A stretch of 64,000 nt of DNA from NCBI GenBank assembly GCA_032207245.1, contig CM063510.1:45473515-45537514 (forward strand), read 5' to 3'. The translations under genes and the position numbers were made by a program. Origin of the DNA: Pardosa pseudoannulata (taxonomy: Eukaryota; Arthropoda; Arachnida; Araneae; Lycosidae). The notes beneath the pieces were generated by a model, which ran no database searches, was not told where the DNA came from, and saw nothing but the letters and a program-made list of their open reading frames with translations. Shown here piece by piece: positions 11,570 through 22,700 of the stretch. Each line of letters opens with the position of its first letter. Position 1 is the stretch's first letter.

Positions 11570-12360
11570 ACTCGTATATTCACCCTCACACACGCATGAA
11601 TGGACGGAGGCATACCCTAAGATGTTTTTCGAAATTGATAACATTCAGGCTAATTCTTTTATTATATTATCATACGTTTTCTAAGCTTTAAAAAATTGAG
11701 TTTTTTAATGTTCACGTTTAAATGTTTTTCAGCATAAAGAGAAAAAAAAATCCTTCCATCTAAACCAATTTCCGAGAAAAGAGTAGAAAAGTTTTTGCTG
11801 TGTCAGTATTTGCAGACGAAGAGAAAAGAGTATTCTAATAGAATATGTTACTTTCAGTTGCCTTAAACAGTTTCCCCGCAAAGAATAAAGATATTCTTAG
11901 TTACAATTATTTAACCATTAAATGATTCTATTCAATTTTTTATTGATAAGGAGTTCTATCGTTGTAGGAATTTTTGTTCTTATGGTATCTTTATTACTTT
12001 CCTTAAATTACCTTTATTTTTGTAATTTTTACAATTCGATTAAAATTGAAGCAATCCTTAAACAGTTTTAAACAGGAGAAATAAGACTGATATTGCGTAT
12101 TCTTGAAGTTGTAATTCTAAACAAATCATCTATAAACATCTATAAAAGTTGCTCATTTTCAATGAGGCATTTCATTTCAATGAGGATATGCACCCCACCC
12201 AAAATTAATTTCTGGGTACGCCATTGCATGTATACACACACACATATCCGCAGTGAAATATTCTTACAGATTACACGAGAAATTACATCCTATTATTTGA
12301 TTGGCCTGGACATGCTGGACAAAAGAACTTCTAATCAATTTGCAGTCATGAAGCCATCAC
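11570..12360. other. AT-rich DNA, no gene seen
   Basis: No exon-like or repeat structure recognised besides short A and T runs. Confidence 0.5.
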
Positions 12361-12366
12361 GAAAGT

Positions 12367-12541
12367 TTGGTTTTGTTTTGTTTTGGAATACTACAGTCTA
12401 CTTTTTGCAACACGAGGGCTAATGAGACCGGGACCTACTGCTTAAATCCAATTCCGAACTGCTACGAACATCCATGCCATAGTGGGATTTGAACCCACGA
12501 ACTCCGATTCCAAAGGCCAGCACCCTTACCATTCGGCCATC
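12367..12541 (-). repeat. Family 1 tRNA-derived SINE, full length
   Basis: Read on the minus strand: ATGGCCGAATGG-type A-box head, CGTGGGTTCAAATCCCAC B box, then the family body (CATGGATGTTCGTAGC, AGCAGTAGGTCCCGGTCTCA, TTAGCCCTCGTGTTGC, GTAGAC) and a CAAAACAAAACCAAA tail. The flanks share GCCATCACGAAAGT, a likely target duplication, although its first bases overlap the SINE head. Confidence 0.85.
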
Positions 12542-12579
12542 ACGAAAGTAAGTCCAGAGTTGTGGAACCTTACGTTCAT

Positions 12580-13190
12580 TGTGTATCGAAAAGCAACAGC
12601 CTAACCGGTTGTCTGTACAATGCAACTGCTCTGCAAAGAATACCGCAAGAATAATGCATCTTGTGTACACTAATACGATGTTGGATCCCAGAGCGAGCCT
12701 ATCACATAATTTTGTTCCTAACATATTAAAGATGGATCAGCACATTTTGGGAGGCAAGGGTGAACCTTAATCATTTAAATTAGTTCAAAAACTACAAAGA
12801 CAGCAATTTAATTATTGTAAAATCGGTGCCATTTTCCAGAGCTTACTAAAAAATATGGCCAATGGACAGAAAATCAGCATTAATCCAGTGTTAGTTTTGA
12901 GAGGCGGGTAAAAAGAATTGACGTAGAAGAACACTCCTTAATCTGACATTTTATGGCTGGGATATTAGGTATTAAAAATAAGAAGGGGAGAGAGGAGAAT
13001 TTTGTATATCCATTTTAAGAGTAATAATTTTGATACATTTCACACACACATATATATGTCAGGTCTAAAAAAGGGGTAGTTGGAAATTATGTGAGTTATA
13101 AGCGATTTTAAAAAGGGAACTCTTTTATAATAATAAAATAAATGAAAAAGACCCACACCCGCGTAAGCTTTTGGGATCATAGGGTCATGT
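12580..13190. other. Unannotated spacer
   Basis: Two overlapping short frames on opposite strands lie at 12419-12770. They partly read through the SINE and do not look coding. Nothing else seen. Confidence 0.5.
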
Positions 13191-13194
13191 GGAG

Positions 13195-13371
13195 CCAATC
13201 GCTGGCCGATTGGTTAGAGCGCTGATCATCGGTACCGTAGTTCATGGGTTCGAATCCAACTATGGCATGGATGTCCATAGCCGTTCGGAATCCGCTTTAA
13301 GCAGTAGGTCCCGGTCTCATTAGCCCTCGTGTTGCAAAACAGTAGACCGTAGCGCTCCATAACAAACCGGT
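13195..13371 (+). repeat. Family 1 tRNA-derived SINE, full length
   Basis: Clear head TGGCCGATTGGTTAGAGCGC, B box ATGGGTTCGAATCCAAC, body GCAGTAGGTCCCGGTCTCAT and GTAGACCGTAGCGCTCC, and an ACAAACC tail. No unambiguous target duplication was found. Confidence 0.88.
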
Positions 13372-13577
13372 CAAATGAAAAGATATTTGAAGGATTTGAT
13401 GATTAAGCGAACATATATGAGTCAGTTAACGCGTGGATATGGAGCTGTTAACACATACTACGCGTGTCTTCAACGAGTAAATAAAAATGGCACACGTTTT
13501 GCTTAAATGAAACGATGATTTAATGAACTTATTATTATCAAGAAAGACTGTTTTCCATTCGCCTTAACACTCGACTT

Positions 13578-13598
13578 GTTATATATATATGTGTGTGT

Positions 13599-13688
<90 letters not shown>
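13578..13688. repeat. GT-(TA)n-CA palindromic microsatellite
   Basis: About 37 TA units bounded on the left by (GT)5 and on the right by (AC)7, so the whole tract is self-complementary and can extrude as one hairpin. Confidence 0.95.
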
Positions 13689-13689
<1 letters not shown>

Positions 13690-14212
13690 CAATCTAATAT
13701 ATAGATAAAGAATTAGATGGAAAAATGTTAGATAAATAGATGTGTCTATTATTAGCTCCATTTTTCGAACTTAACTTGACCTTCTCAGGTCGAATGAATT
13801 CCGAATCGGTAAAAAGTATCGTGACGAAAGGCTTATTTATAAAGTCTGATTCTATCTACTTCATTTAATACGAGAGTTACCTGTTACGCGCTTTGCAAAC
13901 ATTGATATCTTCACGGACTTTAATCAGAATCGCAATCAAAAGTGAGATGTAGATAATTTGAACGAGGTAAGGCAGATATTTCAATGTCGGCACCGTGTCA
14001 CACAAATCTCCCGTTTTGAAAGAAGACCGTCCGACTGACAACCCGCGAAAGAAAATGATCTGTGAAGAGAAGAACCTACCACACACTCCTCTTGATAGCT
14101 GAGAACATCTATCGTGGTGAAAACGATTGAAGTGTTTTAAGGGAAACTTAAACCATTACATAAGTATGTTTTGACTCATTTAGCATCTTTTTTTTTTTTA
14201 AACTGTAGGTCT

Positions 14213-15675
14213 GTCTAAAAGTCTGTTGCGAAAGGAGCGGATTCTGTTTATGATTTCTTTTCCTGGTGAAAAGTATTTGGATTTCTTGCGGGATAGAAAA
14301 AAAATCAACGAATAAAACACTTTACTTAAATTACACCCAGCAGCCTAAATTAAAATAAATAGACTGAAAATGTTTCGCTATACAAGCCTCTAGAAGTTTA
14401 AGCGTTTCCGCATTTGCTCTTGGCTCATTTTCATAGCTGATCACACGACTGTCTAGGTAACGTAACAAGCATAAATCCATGTGTTTATTTTATGCTAACA
14501 AGATTGAAATTGCCTTATGACAGTAATGCCTCATTTGAACTTTGTATTTCCTTATTAATTACAATATTGTATATTTACGGGATTTTGCTGGGTTTTGTTT
14601 GATGCAAAATAAGACGCATATCTAAAATTAAATAAATGAAAATGTTACATACTTCTGTTTTTTATAACCTTATTATGAATAAAAAAATGAACAAATTGTA
14701 TTAAAGTCATTTGCGTTTGTAACATAAGCATAAAATTAAAATTACTCGAAGCATATAATTAAATTTTCATCTTTGGAAAGCTATTAAATGTCTGTTTATT
14801 TTATGCTAACAAGATCAAAATTGCCGTATGAGAGTACCGCCTCATTTGAATTTTGTATTTCCTTATTAACTACAACATTGTATATTTACGGGATTTTGCT
14901 GGGTTTTGTATATCCCTTTATTGCAAAGTAAGATGCATGACTGAAATTAAATAAATGAAAATGTTACATACTTCTGTTTTTTATAACCTTATTATGAATA
15001 AAAAATGAACAAATTGTATTAAAGGTATTTGCGTTTGTAACATAAGCATAAAATTAAATTTTCATCTTTGGAAAGCTATTAAATGTGTATTTATTTTATG
15101 ATAACAAGATCAAAATTGCCTTATGAGAGTAACGCCTCATTTGAACTTTGTATTTTCTTATTAGTTACAGCATTGTATATTTACGGGATTTTGCTGGGTT
15201 TTGTACAATGCAAAATAAGACTCATAACTGAAATTAAATAAATTAAAATGTTACATACTTTTGTTTTTTTATAATCTTATTATAAATAAAACAAATGAAC
15301 AAATTGTATTAAAGTTATTTACGTTTGTAACATAAGCATAAAATTAAAATTACTCGAAACATAAAATTAAATTTTCAGCTTTGGAAAGCTATTAAATTTC
15401 ATATTCCTGTTTCTTTTACCGCATTGAAACTAATTCAGTTAGCACTTATTCGGCGATTTTAATCTTGCTATCATAAAATAAACTCAACGAAAATAAAATA
15501 AACATTTTGTACATGTGACATAACAGCAAAAATGAGCAAATGCCGAAAGGAACATTTGAATTTTTAGACACTTGTTTTCGCTATATCATAAAATCGTGCA
15601 GGTTTCACCGGAAAAGGAATTATAAACTAAATCCGTTGCTTATTCAACACGTACATGTTGTCACGTGATAAATTT
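14213..15675. mobile_element. MITE-family element enlarged by an internal tandem array
   Basis: The left segment (TGTTGCGAAAGGAGCGGATT, CTGTTTATGATT, TTTTCCTGGTGAAAA) is matched by the reverse complement of the right segment (GTGTTGAATAAGCAACGGAT, TTAGTTTATAATT, CCTTTTCCGGTGAAA). These are diverged inverted repeats related to the ends of the 3006-3254 element. Between them lies a three-copy tandem array (14483-15400). No transposase frame is present. Confidence 0.55.
14483..15400. repeat. Three tandem units of about 300 bp
   Basis: Each unit starts with GTTTATTTTATGCTAACAAG or a close variant and contains ATTGTATATTTACGGGATTT, GCTGGGTTTTG, ATGTTACATACTTCTG and TTTGGAAAGCTATTAAAT. Unit starts are at 14483, 14794 and about 15089 (periods of 311 and 295 bp). 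The last unit ends near 15400. Not coding. Confidence 0.9.
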
Positions 15676-15689
15676 TGTAATTAATATTT

Positions 15690-17400
15690 TGATAACTCTC
15701 TATCACAGATTAAGTTGAAATTCTATATAGTAATGTATCTTTGAGGGCAGTATATGAATCACTTATAAAAAATATAAATCATCAGAGAGAAATTCATTAT
15801 ATTGAACATCGATGTCCTAATTGTTGTTGTATATTTTCTTTACCTCTATTACTGACTTGTTGGTGGGGCGGGGCTAAAATGGTGGGCTTTTACGTTGGTA
15901 GATCGGGTTCGATTTCAGGTTGAAAATATTACTTTCTGATTTTGTGGGGAAATTTGGCTTTCGACAAACTGTGTTAAGTTTATTGTAATAAATAAACAGA
16001 CACACACATACATGTATATATATTTGATAAAATATACATTTTAGCATAAATACACACACATGTGTATATTTATATGTTTCCTTTTAATTAAATTTTTATT
16101 TTAGTTTCGGTAATCGTATCTTTATAATAGTTCAAATTTTAGCATTTAGTTCAGTTTTAAACTTATGTAAACAGAGGGAAAGCTCACATTCTTGGCATTC
16201 GAAAGCAATGTGTTCAATTTACGTCATGTATTAAACTAATTTTAATTATGTCGAGATTTTTTTGAGCTTCTTTAAGTTTTACTATTCGAGTTTAGTATTT
16301 GAATACAAGTACTGTATTTGTATACAAGAAAAATAACCAAAAATAAGATAAATTAGGAAAATATGTTTATGATATAAGGTTTAATAATCAAAACTTTTTA
16401 TAAAAACTGGCACTTTAATAATAGATTAAATTCAACTAATAGATTAGATTATAATAGTAGTATTTATAATTAGTGATAGATTAGTAGTAATAGATTATAA
16501 ATAGTAATAGATTTTAATTTGTTTGTAATATATTGGATTATATTTAAGAATCAAAATGGGGAGACATTCTAAAATGAAATTACATTCTGTTTACTGTAGA
16601 TGGCATATCTTAAACACCAACATTACTTGTTATAGGTTAAAGATGATCACGTCTTACACAAAAATATGTGAGGTCTAGTGTTTTATATTTCGATAGCTGT
16701 AATAAATGTAAATATAATTAGTATGATTCAAATAGAAACAGACGACTGTATAAAAAGATTGCAATTTTTGTAAATTTTGATAAAGTAGCTGATACATTGT
16801 TTTCTTTTTTATTCCTATTTTAAATGAATAAAACTATGTTAAATGTATTAAATGAGTATATTTAACTCTAAAACGCTATTCTCATGCCTCAGAGATGTTT
16901 TGTAGTTAAAATATTAAACTATTAAAAGCTAAAAGTAACTTTATGTCCAATAAATATTTTTTAAATAAAAGCATATGTATTACTTATTTTACCTTGCTTT
17001 AAAATATTTTTAGCAAGTTGTCTTGCAGATGTAAGACAACAGTAACTAACAACATTCTAAAAGATCGGCATAGCATTCTAGGGGTAAAGAATCCCTCAAC
17101 TTTTGCACTACCTTAAATGTAATCATACGTTAGTTCAGTGATTCCCAATCACTGTGCCGCTGCACACTAGCAGCAAGAAATTTCCAAGTGTGCCGCGAAG
17201 AATTTTAGCAAAAAAAATGAAGTCACTTGGTATCTATTGTATCGTTACCATGAAGTATTTTGTATTTATAACGGGTCATTTACTTTGTTTACTTCTTTTT
17301 ATATATCAGCGTTTATTAGTATAAATACAGTCTGTAAGCGTTTATGTAAGTGTGTTAATATGTTTTGTTCTAAACAAAGAATGCATCCTGTGCTTCTCTT
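15690..17400. other. AT-rich DNA, no gene seen
   Basis: There is a TAATAGATTA-rich patch at 16420-16510. A GTGCCGC-containing segment at 17138-17200 recalls a hAT terminus but has no partner end. No supported gene. Confidence 0.5.
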
Positions 17401-17409
17401 TGGCCTGGA

Positions 17410-17553
17410 AAAAATCCTGTGCTTCTCTTTGGAACTGGACTTCGGGGGTTAAAATCCCATTGCTGGCATGGATAAATTGGTTTTAGATAGTATTCCCTGT
17501 TCCCATGAGCCCTCATATAGTAGGAAATTAGTATTGTTCCAAACCAAACCTTT
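17410..17553 (+). repeat. Degraded family 1 SINE
   Basis: CTTTGGAACTGGACTTCGGG then GGTTAAAATCCCATTGCTGG then CATGAGCCCTCATATAG and a CCAAACCAAACC tail follow the family order with many substitutions. The A-box end is not recognisable. Confidence 0.6.
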
Positions 17554-17559
17554 TTGTTC

Positions 17560-18180
17560 TCGTCGTTAAGATTTATGTTTTCTTTTCTCGTTATAACTTT
17601 TTCTTTCTACTGGACAAGTAGGCGTTTCCCTGCAAAACGTCTGTAAATCTTCAAAATCTTTGTTTGGAATATTTTTATTTTCTGTAAGCACGCCATGCAT
17701 TTTTTCTACCCAGAATTTTAGTTCCAGAAAGGGTTGCATATCTCTGTTATAAAGTGGAGTCGATGTAAGACTGAATTTTTAACTTCTCAATAGTTAAAAA
17801 TTCAGAAAATAGTAGTAAAGGAACACTAAAAAAATCCTGTGCAATGAAAGTCGTAGGATTTTGAGTTAAAAAAATAAAATACACTGGAGTTTCTAGGTTA
17901 GTTGCTTAATAAAGCCCAACTCTCTTTGTAAATTGAATTACCACACAAAGGCCCAACATAGATAAATGTCATCAGTAAGATAACTGTACTACATATTGGT
18001 TTTATTACTTCTAAATGGTATTTGTAAATTCAATTTGTAATTACGGTTTCATAAAAAGTTTTTAAATTTACTTTTTCTGCTTTTTATTTGATATTATTTT
18101 TTTAGTTGTGAAACAAAAAATTTCAGATATTTTTAGTGTACCATCAACTAAAAGAGGTTGATAAACAGCGAGTTAAGTGA
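17560..18180. other. AT-rich DNA, no gene seen
   Basis: No exon, SINE or inverted-repeat structure recognised. Confidence 0.5.
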
Positions 18181-18183
18181 CCC

Positions 18184-18869
18184 ATACCCTATCAGTTAAA
18201 TTGTGCAGTTCAGCTGCACAGCTGAGTAAAAAACTAAACAATAAACTGAGAGTGTGGGAGAAGTGAAGTTTTTTTTTCAGTTTTTTTCCAGTCTTGTCAG
18301 TTTTGTTGAGTGCGATTAAACAAAAGGAAAATATCAGTTCCAAAAACCTGACGATAAACATCAGTTCTTAGAAGTACCAAAGTTTCAGTACATAAAGATC
18401 CCTACTCGATCTACCCGATTTTTTCGCCGATTTCTTAACCGATTCTTTTTGTATTCTTGACTAAAAGAGGACCTTAGGTTACTACTTTTTTCACAACACA
18501 CTCACGTGTCACACCAGGCTCATTAACTTTATTTATCAATTAGCTTTTCGTATGCAATATTTTTTAAAATCTAGTTTTTAATTACAAATATTTTGATTAT
18601 CCTAAAGTCCTGGAAATGACCGGCAAGTTTCAACAAAAGATGGAAGAGCTTTATTTAAAATATTAGTTATATCGAAAGCTGAGACTAAACTGAGTAAGCT
18701 CTCTATTTATGCGATTAACTGCGCAGCTTTTGTTGCAAAATAGGATTAATTTATTAAAGCCGAAGAACTGAAGCAAAACCGACGCAAACTGCACAGTTTA
18801 CATAATTTATACTTCAGTTATGATTTTACATTTGAAAGCTGCACAGTTTAACTGATAATGGTAGGCCGA
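18184..18869. mobile_element. Inverted-repeat element of about 690 bp
   Basis: The left CCATACCCTATCAGTTAAAT with TGTGCAG and the reverse complement of the right CCTACCATTATCAGTTAAAC with TGTGCAG are terminal inverted repeats of about 28 bp with a few mismatches. The interior repeats CTGCACAG and TGCGCAG motifs but encodes nothing long. Superfamily unassigned; the boundaries are good to a few bases. Confidence 0.55.
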
Positions 18870-19556
18870 TTTAATTCGATGTGTATATATTTGAGTGCAT
18901 ATATTTTGGATTGTGTGCTAAACGCGTTTGTACAAGGACTAATGTATTATTACCCATATAGCAATATAAAGTTTTGTCAACCTTGATTCACCCTTATCAA
19001 TGTGAAGAATTTTCACAAGGTTGTCGGTGACAAGGTTGTAAACTTGTAAGACCTTGCTTAAACCTTTGTTTCAACCTTTCTAGAACAAAAGCTGAAATAA
19101 TTAAATCAAGTTTTTCAATTCAACCTTTTAACATGGTTGGCGGGAAAAGTGATGTATACTTTTCATGAAAGGTTTATATAAACTTTTCATTCCAACGTTT
19201 TAATAAGGCTGACAAAAACAGGTTGTGCAACCTTTCTGTTATACAATATTTTGAATCTTTTTATTATTATCTTTTAACGAGGTTGCTACGAAAATGTTGA
19301 TGCAGCCTTTTCATGAAATGGTTTTATTAAGGTTTTCCTCATAACTTTCCAACAAAGTTTGCAGAGAACAGATTGAGGCAAGCTTTTATTTATATTTTTT
19401 AACCTTTATTAATGCCATTGCTCTTTGGATAAAAGAAGACACCAAGAGGTTTGAAAATGGATTACATCGATCCGAAGTAGGTTATTTTTCTATGTTTAAA
19501 TTAATTAATTTTATTTTTCCTTCCATTTCCGATGTCTTGTTTCTCCCTTATGATAG
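18870..19556 (+). other. Upstream flank of the antiporter exon; N-terminal exon not found
   Basis: Positions ~18980-19400 hold several diverged AAGGTTGnnAACCTT-like stretches. A polypyrimidine run and TGATAG acceptor end at 19556. The next exon begins inside a codon (2 bases), so at least one upstream coding exon must exist. I could not place it between 7 and 19.5 kb. Confidence 0.5.
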
Positions 19557-19751
19557 GCAATCAAGTTATGGACAGTATCAAGAAAGTCACTACCCGAGTT
19601 TTGCTGATCATAACCTTATGTGCGACTCTATACGGGGTGCTAGGTCCAGATTCTTTGCCTGGAAATGAAATTTTCGCTCTTACAGCTCTCGGCATCAGTG
19701 CGTATATTGGGGGTTGGATTATGGGGTGCTTCAGATTGCCTCCCCTTATAG
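19557..19751 (+). CDS. NHA exon A (first exon seen): TM1-TM2
   Basis: It begins with the last two bases of a split codon after TGATAG and ends one base into a Gly codon before GTAAGC. Two hydrophobic spans are visible, [18 protein letters not shown] and [19 protein letters not shown], joined by the loop GPDSLPGNE (family: GEECLPGGN), then the start of the conserved LPPLIG motif. Confidence 0.88.
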
Positions 19752-22700
19752 GTAAGCATTTTTGCCTTAAAAGAACATCCAAAATTGTTCCTAAAGTTTT
19801 GTGGTATTTTGTTTTAACAAATTGTATAATGTATTGTATAATGCATAAGTTTGCGTACAACTATATAATGCTTACTGTAAATTTGCCTGATAACTTCCTT
19901 CAATACCTCACTAAGAATAAAAGGCCGAACAATGGCCGATTGGTTAGAGTGCGGGTCTTCGGCACCGGAGTTTGTGGGTTCGAATCCCACTGTGGCATGG
20001 ATGTTCGTAGCCGGTCGGAATAGGCTTTAAGCTGTAGGTCCCGGTCTCATTAGCCCTTGTGTTGCATAAAAGTAGACCGTAGCACTTCAAACCAAATCAC
20101 TAATAATAAAAGAATGTTATGTAGACAGCACATGAATTCCTAATATGTCTGTTATATTATATATACATTTATTATATTTTGTATGATGAGTCAACAAATT
20201 TATTGTTTGCCCATTAAGAATAAAAGAATCTTATATAAACAGCTCATGAATTCCTTATATGCTAAGAATATTATATATAATATGACTATTATATTACATA
20301 TACATTTATTACATTTTGTATGATGCGTCAACAAATTTGTTTGCCTATTCACTTTAAGATTCAAAGTAGGTTTCGCTTCATAGTATCCATGTTGAATGAG
20401 CAGAGCATCTGTTAATTATTTGATCCAAAGAACCCTGAAATACTGAAACCATACCAAAAAATATATTTTGGTTTGGTTTAGAGCGCTACACTCTACTATT
20501 TTGAAATACGAGGGCTAATGATACCGGGACCTTCTGCTTAAAGCCGTGTACTACCTGTAACCAGCCTACCATCCGAAGTCGGGTGTAGGGTGTTGAATTG
20601 CTGGTTCAGTCTGACCGTCCGGCAACAATGCGTTACGCAGGGGCCAAGTCAGCATTCCGCCCATAAAATTTAAAATAACATGAAAAAAATGTAGACAATC
20701 CAGACAAATAAGTACAACCAATGCAGTTTTCGGAAGTGAGGGGGATACTCCAGGAGTCCTGCCCAGGTTAAAAGTCCGGTTGATCCGCTGTTCTACATGG
20801 AACTTTCTGACATGAGAGCAGGTGTTGGTGAGGGAAGCAATATCTGCACAGGGCAGTTGTGATGGCCATTCGTGAAGGGACACATTGCCCCTTGCGGTGT
20901 GGTTTTAGGTTAAAATTTTCATGCCCGCACGATGACGCCTTGATTAGCGGTGAGCCAGTCAACCAGGCTCCTGGCCTTCCTTATCAGTACCGGGTTTTTT
21001 GATTAGGCTCTCTGCCAAGAGTTCCTTGGATGTGTCAAAGGGTTTCTTAAGACGCAAGTTGTGTGTCAGAGTGCAGACTTGAAGATAGTGAATGGAGTCA
21101 CCGACTGCACCGCAGACACAATCTCCCGATGAGACCTGGAGATCCGAGACCTGGAACCTGTGGAGATACTGAGGGAAAGGTCCATGGTTCGTAAGAAGGG
21201 TATTTACTGCCGCATTTCCACTCAGTCTAAACAATTTAACTTTCCTTAAGAAATCATAGAGAACCCTGCCTGCAGTGGCCGAGTCCTAGCAGTTTTGCCA
21301 CTCGAGGAGCATCTCTCGCTTAAGTTTTAGTTTTATAAATGAGTTAGTGAGTAGGAGTTTTATTTCTGGCTCGAAGTGTCGCTCCTTTATCCAGCTTATC
21401 GGCCGTCTCATTACCGTCGATGCCACAGTGAGCTTTGACACAGCCGAGGTCAACTTTTTTGTTGGTTACTTCCAGGTTTTTCAGGGTTAGTGCTTAAAAC
21501 CGGTTAAGAAACTACTACGAACAGCCATACCACAGTGGGATTTGAGCCAGTGAACTCCAGTACTGAAGATCAGTGCACTAAACATTCGGCCATCATACCA
21601 ATTTTTTAGTTCTATCATTGTTCTATATGCTACAATTGCAGGGTAAATAAATCTTAACTGTATTATGTCACAGCACAAAACTACACAAACAGCAAACACT
21701 CCCAAACGAAGCACACCCCGGACAACCTTTTAGCGTTTACAGTTGCCGAAGCCAAGAGACAGGGATTTCCTATCCATTATTAGAAAACTATAATCAACTG
21801 AGCTGACCCAGATGAATCAGCCGAGTTTGAAGACCCTGATAACTTTAACTGTTGCAAAACAAACTGAACAATCAAAAGTATAATCTATATCTGATCAGCA
21901 TGAATGCCAGACGATTATTTAATATAAATTATCTATTGTATAATCATATCGTAACAAACTTTTTTCTAGATTGCAAATTTTTACTGTTTTTTCTTTACTT
22001 CCTTGTATAAAGTAAAGAAATTTATTCTATTTGAGACAAAATTCAGTGATCAGATTTTAACGAATATATGTATTTTGACCATAGCTGAATTAATTTGACT
22101 ATTTAACCGTTACATCTGTAAGCAAGTGTATGGAAACTCTAAATTCTCATTTTGATTATTCCTAACTAGTTATGACTAGTTAACTCGGGACCTACAGTCC
22201 CCTAAAGAAGTTTCTAAATATCTCGACGAGTTATATCCTCCCCACAATTTATAAAACACATTATAAAAATCGATATAATAAAGAAACGATTTCCACAAAT
22301 TTTAAATCGAATTCCTTTTTAAAAGTAATTTTAAAGTTAGCACTGGTATTTTGAAATTTTCTAGCGGACCAAAATATTTTTGTAAAATAATTGCTCACGT
22401 AGAAGTAATGTTTATGTTAAAAATCTGAGGACGTTATTGGTAAAATTAAAAAATATATGAACTTGCCAAACAATACAATTTTTGCATTTAATATCATAAT
22501 AATCAATGTCTAAATGAATAAATATTTTACAAATAAGTAGAATTTTATTTATTTAAATTTAAAATTAAAATGAATAAGAAGTTCTAAAAAATGAACTTAA
22601 GGTATCCGTTTACGTTGAAAACGTCATTTTTTTATGCCAAAATCATAATTTTTTAAAATATCTCTATTGTAAAATTTCAACTTTTAGTCTTCTAAATATG

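Noticed and set aside
12481..12541. tRNA genes at the GGTTCGAATCC motifs
   Set aside because: These are heads of a dispersed SINE: the same non-tRNA body and CAAACC tail always follow, with target duplications; cloverleaf pairing is eroded.
14483..15400. CRISPR-like array
   Set aside because: Units are ~300 bp, contiguous without spacers, in a eukaryotic context.
17138..17200. hAT-like terminus (CAGTGATTCCCAA, then GTGTGCCGCG)
   Set aside because: No matching second terminus or 8-bp target duplication was found, so it stays a resemblance.
19440..19481. Short upstream exon ending before GTAGGT, with an ATG at 19457
   Set aside because: The ATG frame does not match the phase of the 19557 exon, and the matching phase has a stop close upstream.
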